64,000 nucleotides of DNA from Arctopsyche grandis (taxonomy: Eukaryota > Arthropoda > Insecta > Trichoptera > Hydropsychidae). The position numbers and the translations under genes were made by a program. The DNA lies in contig NC_135362.1 of the NCBI RefSeq assembly GCF_051622035.1, forward strand, positions 25,009,001-25,073,000, given 5' to 3'. Positions 36,152 to 49,308 of this stretch are shown in pieces. A model generated the notes under the pieces. That model ran no database searches and was not told the DNA's origin. It was given only the letters and a program-made list of their open reading frames with translations. Numbering within the stretch: position 1 is the first letter of the stretch; every line of letters begins with the position of its first letter.

Positions 36152-36576
36152 CGTCAGACTTTGGCATAGTGTGGATGCTGAAAGGTATTTTAGTAAATAC
36201 TATATCTCAAAAAAGAATCTGTAGAAATATGTTCCATGTTGAGTTTTAATAAATTTTAATTGGTATTATATTTTTATATTCATATTTTTTGTCTTTGTAT
36301 TTTTATATTCATGTTTTTTTCATTGTAATTTTAATTCAAAAACATTTTTGATTTTTTCTATTGTTTTTTAATTGTTGTGTTGTCTTTAAATTGTATATAT
36401 GTATATAAATGTTATTAAAATTCATCGAAATTTTTTATTATTTAAATTTAAACTCTTCATAAAAATAGATACTAAAATTTTAAATTTTAAATGCCCTAAA
36501 ACGTCAGATAAAGTTAAATAGATTTAACGTTACATTTGTTTAATGGATAGCTTTTGAAGTATGCGGTATTTAATAT
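36152..36576. other. No gene seen
   Basis: Very AT-rich; short repeated TTTTTATATTCATNTTTT words. Confidence 0.45.
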
Positions 36577-36850
36577 GGGTCTACGTGACGAACCAGAATG
36601 TTAAATTACAGAAAACACAAATATCGGAAGGCAAAGATCGAAAATCAAAAGATCTTAAGTCGAAAGATAAAAAAGGGTGCATGGTAAACGGTACATACTC
36701 ACTTAATTTGCGCTAGCAGGGTACAACAGGAACAAGAGGAACAGGTTTGTCCTCCCGTATTCTGCGCGCGCACATTAATACGAGAGGAAAAGCTTGTTCC
36801 TCTTGTTTCTGTTGTATCCTGCTCGCGAAAATTAAGTGAGTATGTACGTG
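36577..36850. mobile_element. Foldback element, copy 2, right arm truncated
   Basis: The left arm is complete (GGTCTACGTGACGAACC onward). The right arm stops after GTGAGTATGTACGTG. It is highly similar to 5024-5300. Confidence 0.85.
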
Positions 36851-37465
36851 TATCGGTATGTCCCTCGTAGCTATCATATACATATATGTATTTAAATACG
36901 AAAATAAGAACGAAATTGCATTAATTGACTTATTTAACTAAATCATACGTAAAGTTCTCAGGACGCAATATATTATGTATGTGTGCATATGTACATATAA
37001 TATGTATATACCAAGGGCGTGCGTGACTTCGAAAATTGATCGACAAAATAAAGGTAAAGTACACAGAGCACTTAGATGAAGAAGAAAACCACAACATGAG
37101 CTTGGGCAGAATGTTTGCATGAAAATTTATTTAAGTGATAACTTTTAGAACTATGTGTTTTCATCGTATATGTATATAATAAGTACATGCCGGTGGCTTT
37201 TGAAGCAATGCATGCGGTTAGGTGAAAAACACAAAAGCGTTTACTTCATATATGTACATATAAAGATCAAAGTTTGTCCGCTGTGGAAGTTTAGTTTTCA
37301 ATTTGGAGCCAAATTTGGTATGCACACGTACAAACTATGTATCTCTTAGAAACTGAAGACAGATTTTAGAAGTTGTCAAAGGTCGAGAGTCATAGCTCAA
37401 GCCCCATAGAAAATTTTCCGAAAAATTCCTTTTTTATATGTACCTACCATATATATATTGACATC
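36851..37465. other. No gene seen
   Basis: AT-rich DNA between two foldback copies. Confidence 0.4.
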
Positions 37466-37683
37466 GGTCTCCGTGATTTGACAGAATGTTAAATTACAGA
37501 AAACGCAAATATCAGAATGCAAAGATCGAAAATCGAAAGATCTTAAGTCGAAAGATAAAAAAAATGGTGCATGGTAAACGGTACACACTCACGTACATAC
37601 TCACTTAATTTGCGCGAGCAGGATACAACAGGAACAAGAGGAACATGCTTTTCCTCCCGTGTTAATGTGCGCGCGCAGAATGC
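37466..37683. mobile_element. Foldback element, copy 3, right arm lost
   Basis: Complete left arm starting GGTCTCCGTGAT, then the centre, where the order GTTAATGTGCGCGCGCAGAAT is inverted relative to copy 1. Loop inversion of this kind is expected for a hairpin element. Confidence 0.8.
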
Positions 37684-37853
37684 AAATCGAGAATGCAAAA
37701 TTCCAAGGTCTCGTTATTTGTTTCCGCGCGCTGTAATTGGTAATAAACTAACATAATTTAATAACTGTAATTGGTAGGATAAATTTAGTAAGTATGCTTT
37801 TTAATATACATATGTATATATTATATATAATCAATATGTCAATTTTTACTTTA

Positions 37854-38125
37854 TCTGTGTACGTAGTGACAATAGATGAAATTTTTGATCATGCGAAAAT
37901 TCGAGATTTTGACTGATTCGAATTCAGAATCGATTACTGATCACGTTTTCATGATCTAGAAAAAATGTGTGTGTGTATTTTGGGAATTTTTTGAACACCG
38001 TTAGTCTTATCGAACTGAAACTTAGTATCGGTTACTGAAATTCTTATCGACATGACGTAAATTTTTTTCAAATTTTGAAGTTGACTGGAAATGGTACCTC
38101 CCCTTATAGGTGTCCTCTTTTTTTA
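37854..38125 (+). mobile_element. Helitron 5' fragment, family C
   Basis: It starts TCTGTGTACGTAGTGACAAT after A and follows the minus strand of 53615-54003 up to CCTTATAGGTGTCCTC. The 3' CTAG end was not found. Confidence 0.6.
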
Positions 38126-38333
38126 AGTTTTTGAATTCAATTATCTCTCAAACGGCTAACTGAATCGGACTGAAATTTTTTACAAGTAATAGAAATAATA
38201 ATATTTATAACTTGATATTTTTTTTATGAATATTTCAGTAAAATATGTATGAGAAAGAGTAGAAGGTTGTAGTATAATGTTTATATGAAAAATTGTGAAT
38301 AAATTAACTGTTATAACTGTTTAACTTTGTAGC

Positions 38334-38520
38334 CTGTAAGCTTAAGTAGTAAGCAAACGCTTTCGATCGCCAGCTGTCATTGCGTCGATCTGACTGTCGA
38401 TTTTGATAAAATTGTTTTAATGATTAAATTTCTCAAGCGTTATACCAGAGACATTTGCTTACTTTAATTCCAGCTAGTATGACGCTAAAACATCAAAGTA
38501 ATCATTGTAATTAATAAAAG
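38334..38520 (+). repeat. Family D repeat, partial
   Basis: GATCGCCAGCTGTCATTGCG and GACATTTGCTTACTTTAATT match the 18771-19360 units. Confidence 0.6.
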
Positions 38521-41175
38521 GCTAACAATATTTTTTGTAAATAATGAACCGCAGCACATTAATAAGCGTTCGTTTTATCTACATATGTAGATAGATACTG
38601 TTTCATTTATTGAAAAAAGTATTGTAGAATCAATACCGCTTCTGTCTTATAGCCCAGAGCCCATCTTATATGTTGTATATACATATGTAAGTTTGTATTA
38701 TAATACATTTTTTACAAATTATTATTACATAATTATTACCAGCGATAATGTATTCGTGCAAAATGGCGTACTTGGCAGTTTAACGATGCGCCCTGATAAA
38801 CACGAGACCGACGGGTTTTTCCCATGTTTCCCATGCCGTTCCGGTGCCAAAATGAACCGAGATAATACTATACTGCCTGTCAAAAGTTAGGGCCAAGGTT
38901 GACTGAACAAATAGGATCGTTCACAATAAGAAACATTCAAAACAAAACGCAAAAAAGCTCTCGATCTCGAAAAGATGACTTGTTAGGTACGGTTTTTTTA
39001 CATGTATTATTAATCTGACTTAATTAAACGGATCATTAGTCTACGCTAATGAGAAATTAAACAATATATCATTATTCTTTGAAGGATATGCAAGTAAAAT
39101 GTGAACAATATGTCGTCTCCTCGTAGTCAGACAATGGTGTAACGTATGCCGTATGTGACATCGGACTGTAAACAGTTAAAACAATGACATATACAAAGTA
39201 GTATCATTTCTTATTCATACATGTTCTACTGTGCAATGAACTACTGCGAAAATGTGTACCATTTGTAATACTTCAAAGAACAGAGCAACTCAAATTATGA
39301 AAATACGTGAATGTTTGCGCTCGTTAAATAAGGACACATCATATTGTATATATTAATAATATAAAGAGGATAGACACCTTTCTATGAAAGGTAGTATGTT
39401 TCTAAATGATATATGATAAGAAAAGTAGCAAAGATAAATTAAAATTAAAATTAATATATTATATTTAAATGGTTTTTGATTTTTACTTTTTGAATAAGAA
39501 AAGTACTAAGATTTTTACTTAATAGATAAAGCGATAAGGCTATTTTATATAAAAAAGCTTTATAAACTAAATAAAATTGAGTAAACAATGAAAGAAGTAA
39601 ACCTAAAAATTAATCATAATATAATAATAAATATGTATTATAATAAGTTTTAATAGAAAAATTCGGAAATGCTTATCATTTTGAAAAATGATATGAGCGT
39701 GAAACCTAGCTTTTAAGATCTATTTTTCTATACACACATATAATATAAAAAATAAAGTTTTTTTTATTTAACAACTAATGTTAAAAATAACACTGTTTTA
39801 ATAAATTTACCAATTAATGATCAATAAATAAATTTTAGAAACATTGCACATACATACATACATATGAATTCGAAATCAAAAAACATCAAAATAAAATTAA
39901 AAAAATAAGTTCTTAATATATAAAATCTAATGTGTCTATCCAAAATGGAAAACTATAGTATTTTGATATTCCATCTAAAATAACCCAAAATTGGAGCGTA
40001 ATCAATAACATTTTCCGGAAACGTTTAATTTTTTACTTTATTTATCAACTTTCAAATGCGCGAGCAACGCCTAGCAATTCAGCTACGTTAAAATAAATTC
40101 CCTTTATATGTATAAATAAAATTTGATGAATAAAAAAACTTTAGACGTAAACTTTTACAATTGCATTAAAACCCTTTCAGCAAAGCCAAATACTTCAAAA
40201 AGAACCATTAAACGAATAAATCGCCTTTAAAGTATAAACTTGTCCGCTATGCAAATCTACATTTTTCTATTTTAAACCAGCAAATTTCATTGCACTGTAA
40301 TTTAAACCTTAGAAGATTTTTGAAAGGGGTCGAAGTCTGTAATCGAAAAGCTTTTTTTCAACTTTCCCCAAGCAACGCCGTGTAATTCGGTCGCCTATAA
40401 CATAATAATACATAAACAAAAGGATACAAAGTATCATACATACATATTACACAAAGCAAACAATTAACACGTGCTCGTTATAATCACACGGTACAACTCG
40501 TTACGATATACGGAGAGAATTTTCCGAGGCGCACTCTGTCTCTTTCGCACGCGCGCGAAAATCCCCACGCTAGAGCGAGACGGAGGATCAAAACTCGCGC
40601 AGACGACACTCCTACATATAGTAGAGATTGTATATTTTATATATGTGTATAAATTCACGATATAAAGGCGACTTCACACCGCAGCGTCCAGTGGACGACT
40701 GAAGAGAGCGCTTATCACAGGCGCCGGAAAACATCCCTTCCCCTCCCACCCACCCACCCACCCACCCGCCCACCCATCCCAAGCCACAGTCTGCGGTAGG
40801 TAATTCGCCTAGCCCACACCGAGGCGAATTTTCCCCGCCCAGTCGGAAAAGCCCTCGGAAAACTTTGGCCATCCATTCATACATAAAATCACAATTACTA
40901 CGAGTGGAGTGCTCTCACTTGTGTATACGCAAACACGAGAGGGTCATTCGAACAGTCGATAAAAGTCGCGCGATACATGGATCAGAAGTGGACAAACTTT
41001 TTAGTTGACACATTAAAATGATACTTAAGGCTTAGTCTTCAAAATAAAAATACTCAATTTGCAGCTATCGTTTAATCGTTGCCAATGCCATTAATGAATC
41101 GATGTAAGAATTATACAAAAATTCCATTATAAAGAAAAACTACATTCTAACAATGAATGTATTTACAAGAATACA
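38521..41175. other. No gene seen; (CCCA)n at 40738-40775
   Basis: AT-rich up to about 40450, then a GC-richer single-copy stretch (40480-40900) with a CCCA simple repeat. No protein recognised. Confidence 0.4.
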
Positions 41176-41501
41176 TCATATACATATATAATATCGCTAT
41201 TCTGTCTCTGTGTCTGTGTGTCTGTCTGTCTGAGATAACGCGCGAAGCACTATAATATACATACATATCAGTGGCGTGCGCTGAAATTCTCTCCAATGTT
41301 GTTAATATGCAGGTAGGTAGGTAGTTTTTACCATTTTTTTTCATATTAAACAATGAAATATAAATTAAATATATTTAAAAGGTATTTGAAAAAAATTCGA
41401 CCGCGTGCGGACAGAACCGAGACATTTCTTTTAATTTTTTTTATTTAATAACTTAATATCCCAACACCTATGCGATGATATGTTATCGGGTACAACACTA
41501 G
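41176..41501 (+). mobile_element. Non-autonomous Helitron, family A copy 2
   Basis: The 5' TCATATACATATATAATATC follows A. The 3' hairpin CGATGATATGTTATCG precedes GGTACAACACTAG. It is shorter than copy 1 (326 versus 505 bp). Inside at 41270 is CAGTGGCGTGCGC, resembling a hAT terminus. Confidence 0.75.
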
Positions 41502-42378
41502 CAGGATGAGGAAAATTTTGAAACAAACTAATTGTGTCTATTTCATGCTTGTTTTAATTAAATTAACAATTTCTACTGTATATATCTATCAAATTTATTA
41601 TATTATATATAAATACTCTGTATTAGTAAACTTTAATTAGTTCTTAACAAGCGAAATCCCGATACAGTCATATTTTACCAAGCAAGTTCGAAGTTATTTA
41701 TCTTTGAAAAAACTTTGAAAAAATTCTTATAACGAACTCGTTACATACATAGCTGTGTGAAAAAAAGGTTTAACTGAATTGATTGTCCTCGTTGTACAGC
41801 TGAAAGATTGTGTAGGAAAATTTTAACCGAATGTTCGTAGCAACCAAAATTTTAGTAGTGTTTCTATGAACCAACTTCGACTGAATTTTTGTCTAATGGA
41901 ACTATCTCAAATGAGGAGCTTTTAACATACATAGTTTATTATACATTATAGCATTTAATGATGCAACTCCTTCTCCAAATGAGTGTGTATGTTACAGTTG
42001 AAATGTGTCTTCTAGTTTTTGACTGGTTGGAATATATTCCATCTAGCCAGGGACCAACTACAGTCATAGTTGAAGTGTATTTTCAATTTTAATATATTTT
42101 GACTAATTGGAATATACTCCATCTCCGGGTTAGATAGAGGGGTTAAGTTTTCGTGAAAATGTCATTGGATTAGTAAATTGAATTGGAAAGTCACATTTTT
42201 GTTTTAAACACATTCTTAGAGTTGTCGAAATACGGTACTCATTTCCTTTATTCGTAATACCTATCAATATTAACGCATTATTGATTTCAAAAGCATTCGT
42301 AAAAATATCTGTTGCTGTTTAAATTTAACTATTATATTACAACTGGGCATATTGTTGAAAGTGTATTTGCGCTTGTAG

Positions 42379-42381
<3 letters not shown>
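41502..42381. other. No gene seen; local duplication at 41983-42125
   Basis: A diverged direct duplication of about 75 bp ending GGAATATANTCCATCT. Otherwise AT-rich DNA. Confidence 0.5.

Positions 42382-42469
<88 letters not shown>
42382..42469. repeat. (TA)n microsatellite
   Basis: About 88 bp of TA. Confidence 0.97.
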
Positions 42470-42473
<4 letters not shown>

Positions 42474-43568
42474 TACTAATTGAATTTTATTCGAATACGA
42501 ATGAACCAAAACGCCAGTTGGAATATATTACATACAACTGAAAAGACACTTCGACTTTAACATTTATAATACTTATGTATATGAAATAATAAAAAAATCT
42601 AATTTTTTTTAAATATTTATTGAAATACATTATCAATCGCAAATTGCGACACGTTTTGAGAAATGCTGCACGTATCTGCGATTATACATGTCTGTGCACA
42701 CCTAAAATCGTGCGATTTGAAATTTTTATACGTGTAGGTGAAATGCGCCCTGGAGGCGTCGCTCTCTTGGAAAATTATTATTCTTACGCTGTGAAAATTA
42801 TCGCATTTTCGCAGGTGAAAAGTTTTTATCGAGCGATAAATTTCGAAAATTTCAGCCAATATTATTCTAATATAATCCCGCGCGAAAAACAAAGAAAATC
42901 CGCAGACGAACGGCACGATAACGCGAGACGCGAATAAAACTCGTAATTTTGGCAAAACGGTTCGAGCTCAATTTTCGTATATATGTATGTATGTATGTAT
43001 ATAATATGTACGCTAGATCTACCGTCATGTCTACAAACACGACAAATGTTGACAAAGAGAATCCCTTTTGACGTAGAACTACACATAATCTCGAGGCTAT
43101 ATATTGGCGACAGCTATTTCCATTGTATATAAAACGACTATAAATCGAAATTATATCTTATTAAAAACTTATAGTGCTACCCAGCTTTGCTCGGTTCCGC
43201 TGTTGACGATCGTTTCCGTTTTGGCACGGATATAATAAAATTAGCTTGATATAGAAATGCAGTCTAGTAGTGAGAATACATACCGTCGAATCATGAAAAA
43301 ATCTTCGTTTGAGTTTTTATTAAATTTATTTGAATCAAAAGAAATTATATTATTTAACGACCGACCAATCACAAACGCCTTTGACCAATCCAGCCAATCA
43401 GAAACGACTTTGAAGATAGCCAATCAGAATCGAATTACAGACGCCGTTTCTAGCTAGCTGCCACTCGCAATTTTAAAATAAGTTGAAAAAAATTTGATTT
43501 ACATAATTCGAGGCTTCCACAGGTTTGGAATGACCTTGCATGCATACACGTGACACATGTCATGATTA
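42470..43568. other. No certain gene; CpG-rich island at 42620-42970
   Basis: The island is open on both strands (105 and 112 codons) without recognisable protein. It contains the near-palindrome TTTATCGAGCGATAAA with GATA-type sites. At 43165-43200 the words TGCTACCCAGCTTTGCTCGG resemble a Helitron-type end. Confidence 0.35.
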
Positions 43569-43697
43569 AAGCCCGGACCCAGAGCGCGCCGTTCATTGTT
43601 CAAATGTTGTAAATGCATTGTTAAAGGTTTGTCGAACCTTTTTTACAAAGCATTTAAAACAATTGAACAATGAGCGGCGCGCTTTGGGTCCGTACTC
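43569..43697. mobile_element. Compact palindromic MITE, TA target
   Basis: Two arms of about 60 bp form a long hairpin: CGGACCCAGAGCGCGCCGTT on the left, complement of AGCGGCGCGCTTTGGGTCCG on the right. TA lies on both sides (43567-43568 and 43698-43699). Confidence 0.8.
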
Positions 43698-44416
43698 TAG
43701 TCACGATGCACGCAAATTTACGAACGTTTCAGATTTTTATATATACTGAGAAAGTGGCAGTCCTAATGAACTTTGCTGCTATTTTGTTAAAATAATCCCG
43801 AAAAACTCAAATCATCGTTTTTTTATTATTTTTGTAACCAAGTATGTCCATAGATGGTGCTTGTAAAACCATAAAACTATCGTACGTCAGTCCGTGAGCG
43901 GCTAGCATATGAGGTATGTCACTTTCTACGCTATTGACTCACCCGTGAGTCACTAACGTACAAAGTGTTAAACAGAAAATATGACACTTTCAAACAATCA
44001 TAATTAGTCGACGTGTTGATTTACAGTCAATCTACAATCTTTAATATTAAAGATTTTAAATAGTAACATTGTTTTAACTCGCACGTTTTACTTGTGACAA
44101 CAGTCTCCGTAATATGTAATAACCTACACAGAGCCAGGATCAATTTTCATACTAGACATATTTTTCATTATCATTTGATGCATTGAAAGTTTGTATACGA
44201 AGCGAGAGTTTGAAAGAATCAATCCAACTTAACAGATACATACTATGTATTTGATCTTTCGGTACACTATATCCATAACTATTTTTTACTCATCGTATGC
44301 TTAAATTTTATTCGAACCGGGTGAGGAATATGAGCTCAATAGGCCACTGTTCGAAGAAGAGAATCGTCAAAAGTCTTCATATGTAGATATGTATATATAT
44401 TATATGCATTCATAAT
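43698..44416. other. No gene seen
   Basis: AT-rich DNA without recognised features. Confidence 0.4.
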
Positions 44417-44665
44417 AAACAGCAGCATAGCTTGGTAGTTATGTTAATGGTAACCACCGAGAGGTTCCCAGGCTCAAGCCTTGGGTTGACCACGATTGAA
44501 GAAAATTTGTTCGGAGTATTTCTGCAGTAGTACTGCTGGTTTGATTTGGGTTTTTGTATTTCCAAGATGATCGTTTCCTTTCAGAATATGCCATTTTATC
44601 TGGTTTCATTGTTGAAACGGTTCCTCATCAAATTGTCGAACACCATCCTACCTACTATTTATCAC
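44417..44665 (+). mobile_element. tRNA-derived SINE, head type 2
   Basis: CAGCAGCATAGCTTGGTAG, GGTTCCCAGGCTCAAGCC and GTACTGCTGG, then the shared body (GATCGTTTCC, then TTGAAACGGTTCC). Confidence 0.8.
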
Positions 44666-46107
44666 CACCATTCGAAAATGATTTCAAATGTATAATCGAT
44701 GTATTTATATATGTACGCGTATCGGTAATGGTAAATCTATAATGGCATCATGATTCAATATAATTTTTAAAAAACATAAAAGTTCAGGCTCCAAAAAAGA
44801 TTCACATACTAAATTAACATCTCAGGTTGAGCATCACTGCGATACACTGGAGAGCAATTTCAACAGCAGCCATCGTCCATCAATTAAAACCTCGATAAAA
44901 CGTCAGCAATTCAGGGGTGTCGAAACAAGGGGCAGACATTTAATTTAATGACCTATAAAAATTAACGCGGACCTTTCCGAATAATAAGGCGGGGGCACAC
45001 ACGTCTTCATTAACTTCAAAAAGCCCTTCCACCGAAACTGACTATTAATAATAATCTGTTGTCTTCACGTCTATGCATGTAAGACTTTCATACATTCAAC
45101 GTTTAGACATATCTGTCGACATACATCATCATTACACGGTAAACGTAGTCTATTTGACAACGTCCCTTTCAGACAGACACACATGAAAACGAATGAATTT
45201 TATAAACACAAGCAATCGATGTACATGTGTACATATTTGGCAAAATACCCACTGGCACAGCTTCAGCTTGTTAGTGCTTATGCCCCTTTGGATGGAACTC
45301 AAACCGCGTACCAAATACCATATCATTTATTCGGATTCGTAATTACAGCTTTATCGAAGTGTGCATATGGCTATGTTTAATGCAGATATTCTCAGAAGTA
45401 CATCTATCGCGTCTTTAGAGCGCAAAGATGATTATTCTACACTGCCTAATATGTTCAAGGCAGTTCGTCTTAAAGATCAAGTTAAGATTTACATAAAGGA
45501 TCTGATCAAGGATCTGAATATAAAAATGATAATTCTTTATGTGTAATTGTACTTCAATTAACTGTAAGTTTCTGTTGTTATCATTTCATAGTGTTAGGTC
45601 CGTTAATATTTCAATGACTGTGTTTTGGTATTTTTTGTGGTAAAAAGAAGATAGATACCTTAAAAAGCGCAGAAAAAAATTATTTTTAAAATAATAACGG
45701 GAACACGAAATAAGAGGAGGTATGTAAAAAATAGCGATTTTCTGAAAAAATCGCTTGCGTCATACAAGTGATCGTTTTGATAAGTGACTTTGAATTCTCA
45801 ACATTCAGTCAAAACCATCATAATCGACTCAATCAAACTGCATGTGACTATTTTCACATATTTCGAAACAATTCTAAAAACAGATATATAAAAAACCCAC
45901 TATTCCGAAATATTTTTTTATATGTAGATTTTGTCGGACTTTGTTGGAGGCACAGGATATTATTCCAAATGGATGATTTTTTTTATTTAACATTTCTCTA
46001 ATACGGCGTTTTTAAGTTTTCCACTAGATCCATCATAAGAAATCCAAAAATTCGCATTTTTCGCTCCGGTCATATATGTACATATGTACCGATAAAAAGA
46101 TATGTAA
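44666..46107. other. No certain gene seen
   Basis: Single-copy-looking DNA. Short frames at 45183-45380 and 45361-45546 have protein-like composition but match nothing I recognise. Confidence 0.35.
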
Positions 46108-46275
46108 ATCAGTGGTTAGCATGTAATGCTTTCGATTGTGTGGTCACGGGTTATATTCCTGGCTCTGTTGCTGGCCAGACTTTGGATATGTGACTCCTAG
46201 GTCGATCATTTCCTATCAGAGTTTGCCAATTTATCTAATTTCATTGGAAACGGTTCCGACAAATTAGCAATGCTG
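46108..46275 (+). mobile_element. tRNA-derived SINE, truncated
   Basis: AGTGGTTAGCATGTAATGC, GTGGTCACGGGTTATATTCC, GTTGCTGGCCAGACTTTGG and the body to GGAAACGGTTCC. Confidence 0.8.
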
Positions 46276-46381
46276 TCCTATTATTCGCAAAATTTGAGTT
46301 TACAGCATCTGAAATTTGTCCAAAGATGTCTCTACGATGATTGAAATATTTAATAATCGACGTGTGTAATCGGCCATGAAT

Positions 46382-46385
<4 letters not shown>

Positions 46386-46469
<84 letters not shown>
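46386..46469. repeat. (TA)n microsatellite
   Basis: About 84 bp of TA. Confidence 0.97.
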
Positions 46470-46473
<4 letters not shown>

Positions 46474-46899
46474 CTATGTTTGTACATATGTACATTGAAC
46501 ACAAGAATAATTGGTGCAATCTGCTCTGCTATTTGTTCATTGATTGTACGTGTTTTAATACGGCATTAACTCCTGTCCAATTTTGCCAGCTTTCAACTGA
46601 ATTATGCTTGAATGCTTACAAACAAAACAAAACCATTGTTTAAAGATTATAGATCGAAGCCATTATATGAATGTACGTATATATTTTTTCTATTATATAA
46701 CATTTTCTTGCGGAAATGTTTTTCAAAAAAATCATATTTATTTTTTGAAAGGGTTTCCTACGTTTGTTTTCGATAAACATTGCTCGCTCAACTCATCTAT
46801 CCACACACATACAGTTTTCATGGAATGGTATGTATACATATGTACATACATAACAGGATGATATAAGCAAAACAAGTAAACTTTTTCTATGAAACTATG
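46470..46899. other. No gene seen
   Basis: AT-rich DNA. Confidence 0.4.
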
Positions 46900-47295
46900 T
46901 ATGCACATACATATGTATAGAAGGTATGCAAATGTATGTATGCAAACTGGAAAATCGTTTTCAGAAAATATAAAGAAAACATAGCGAATAAAAAAGATCG
47001 TAATGGAAGCATAAGCTAACAATAATATTCATATACCTAAACATATTTCAATTAAGTGATATTTATATTTGAGTTATCAAGTTTTTTATTCGACTTCAAG
47101 GAAAAAATAATCGAAAATGAATACGTAACCATATTAGAATTGTAATAAAACATTACAATTGAATCGTAACTACGCATTATTTAGCCCAAAATTTCTTTCG
47201 TAAATGGAAATACTATAGTAGATCCGATGTAGTGTTCTAATATTGTAAGGACGTAAAATAATTCCTATATTTTTTTATTATTTATCATTTAACTA
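46900..47295 (+). repeat. Dispersed satellite-like monomer, phase 2
   Basis: It shares AAAATCGTTTTCAGAAAATA through GATCCGATGTAGTGTTCTAA and onward to ATTTAACTAT with 35741-36151, but in a rotated order. Confidence 0.8.
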
Positions 47296-47424
47296 TATAA
47301 TATTATTATAATACAATTCAATGCAAAATCTTTAATAGTATTACTGTACATAAGTTTTGCTGTCCTAGATAATTACTTTTATTGTCTAAAAAATAAAAAT
47401 TTCCATTATTATAGAATACTATCT

Positions 47425-47520
47425 GTATTACCCGGCTTCGCTCTGTATTTGTAATATAAACCGCTTAAACATGACTAATCTAATAGTAAACATTTTATTT
47501 AAAAAAATAAATAAAAAAAT
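47425..47520 (-). mobile_element. Helitron-like end, family C
   Basis: TTACCCGGCTTCGCTCTGTA and TAATATAAACCGCTTAAAC match the start of 53615-54003. CTAG is not preserved. Confidence 0.5.
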
Positions 47521-47537
47521 GTTTTTTTTATTTTTTT

Positions 47538-47862
47538 GCCTTCTAGAGCTTCGCCTTTGACACGCCCCCTGAGCCTTTGCCTTTTTGGGCTTCGCCTTCG
47601 GTGCTCCCTGAGCCTTTGCCTTCTAGAGCTTCGCCCTCGGCACCCCCCTTTGCCTTTGCCGTTTTGGGCTTCGCTCTCGGCGCTCCCTGAGCCTTTTCCT
47701 TCTAGGGCTTCGCCCTCGGCGCCCCCTGAGTCTTTTGCCGTCTATGGTTTCGCCCTCAGCGCCCTCTGAGACTTTGCCTTCTAGGGCTTTGCCATCAGCG
47801 CCCCCCTGAGCCTTTGCCTTCTAGGGCTTCACCCTCGACGCCCCCCTAAGCCTTTACCATTT
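47538..47862 (+). repeat. GC-rich minisatellite, unit about 39-40 bp, about 8 copies
   Basis: The unit is close to CCTTCTAGGGCTTCGCCCTC followed by GGCGCCCCCTGAGCCTTTG. It is strongly GC-rich in an AT-rich setting and adjoins a Helitron-like end. A frame runs through it but shifts between units, so it is not taken as coding. Confidence 0.92.
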
Positions 47863-49308
47863 AAAAAATAAATCGTATTGGCACCTATGAATCGAAAAAA
47901 AAAATCGAACGTGTTGTTCCCACCCAACCAACCAGTGATACATACAAAGTCTCTTTCCAAATTATACATTAGATGTACGTATTCCATAAATAAATTAATG
48001 ACAACAACTTACGTATTTTATTTATATAAATATTTCAAAACATGAAACACGAACTCAAAACTTACAATAAATAAAAGTCAAATTCTATCGACCGCTATAC
48101 GCACGAACAACGTTATATTTCTGGACCGAAATCCAATGCGAAACTGAAACGAAATGTAATTGGCCATCGTGGGTCTATCGGGGGATGAATGCGAATGCTA
48201 GATCGATTCGACTATAGAGTTGCCGTATTAAAAATATGTATTTATTTCACCATTTTGTTTATTACGATTATTTACCAATTACATATTTTTGTAACAAACC
48301 ATCTTTCTGGTTATTTTAACCGATAAAAGCGTTATTACAATTATCTCGGATTCACAAAGCCTAACAATTATACGTACCTATTTATGTAGTTCTACGTCAA
48401 TAATTTTAGCATAGAGTTCAAACGGTCGATTAGCTACTACCGGTTACAGTCCGGTCGTATAATGGTCCATCGGCTGGAGGGAAGCAAACAATGAAACTGC
48501 AATCGAGAAAGGTCACCCGAACACCAAGGGCTGAATACTTATCGAGGGACATGAAAAGTAATGAAACTTTGGTACGGCGGGGAGGTCGCCAATTTTACAG
48601 CCCACTTGCTCGAAATATTTCACAGTCTACAGCCGTCGACTAATGGCAAAGTTCGCCGAGACACTTGCTCGTCTCAAAACCTGAATTAGAGGGAGGTCGA
48701 GACGGAGAGGAGGAGGAGGAGATAAAGGTTTTGAATTTCCTTAAGTGACTTACACGAAAACAAGCCGGCTCGTCAACTCCGATTATGAAAATCCCGTATA
48801 AAATTATCAAGATACAACATAGAATTGTTGCTCAGTTCGTTAAGATTCAAAAAATACATACATAATTCAAATAAGGTACGTATCACCACCAGTTAACCAA
48901 TTCCCGTCATTATTTTCATATTATATTTCCCATATGGCCCATCACATAACGGCACGAAAAATACTACTGTTATTCATACTATACAGAAGCGCCCATTTTC
49001 GGCACGATCATATTTGTTTTGGACGACTGCGAAGCAAAATCGATATAATCACAACATGACTTTTCCGAAAATTTCATCTACAAATGGCAGCACGGGTGCA
49101 CTCACCACTATGACGTCACGTCATGCGTGAATAGTTCCACAGCGGCTAAATAAAACTGGATCTACTTTATAGTATAGTATGGACGTGCTGAGAACGGAGT
49201 AAAAGACGCAGCGAGGATTGGTAGAAGTAATTTATTGGTTTTGATCCATTGACCAGCCAGCTCCGAATGAAGGACGGAACAAAACCGCCTAGTATTTATA
49301 CACAGCGT
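47863..49308. other. No gene seen
   Basis: The stretch 48400-48800 is GC-richer, with an AGGAGGAGGAGG stretch. No coding frame recognised. Confidence 0.4.

Noticed and set aside
45183..45546. Two short adjacent frames of protein-like composition
   Set aside because: No family recognised, and each is about 60 codons, within chance for this window.
47536..47769. Open frame of Ser/Pro/Leu-rich residues
   Set aside because: It is the GC-rich minisatellite; the frame changes between units, so no repeated peptide is kept.
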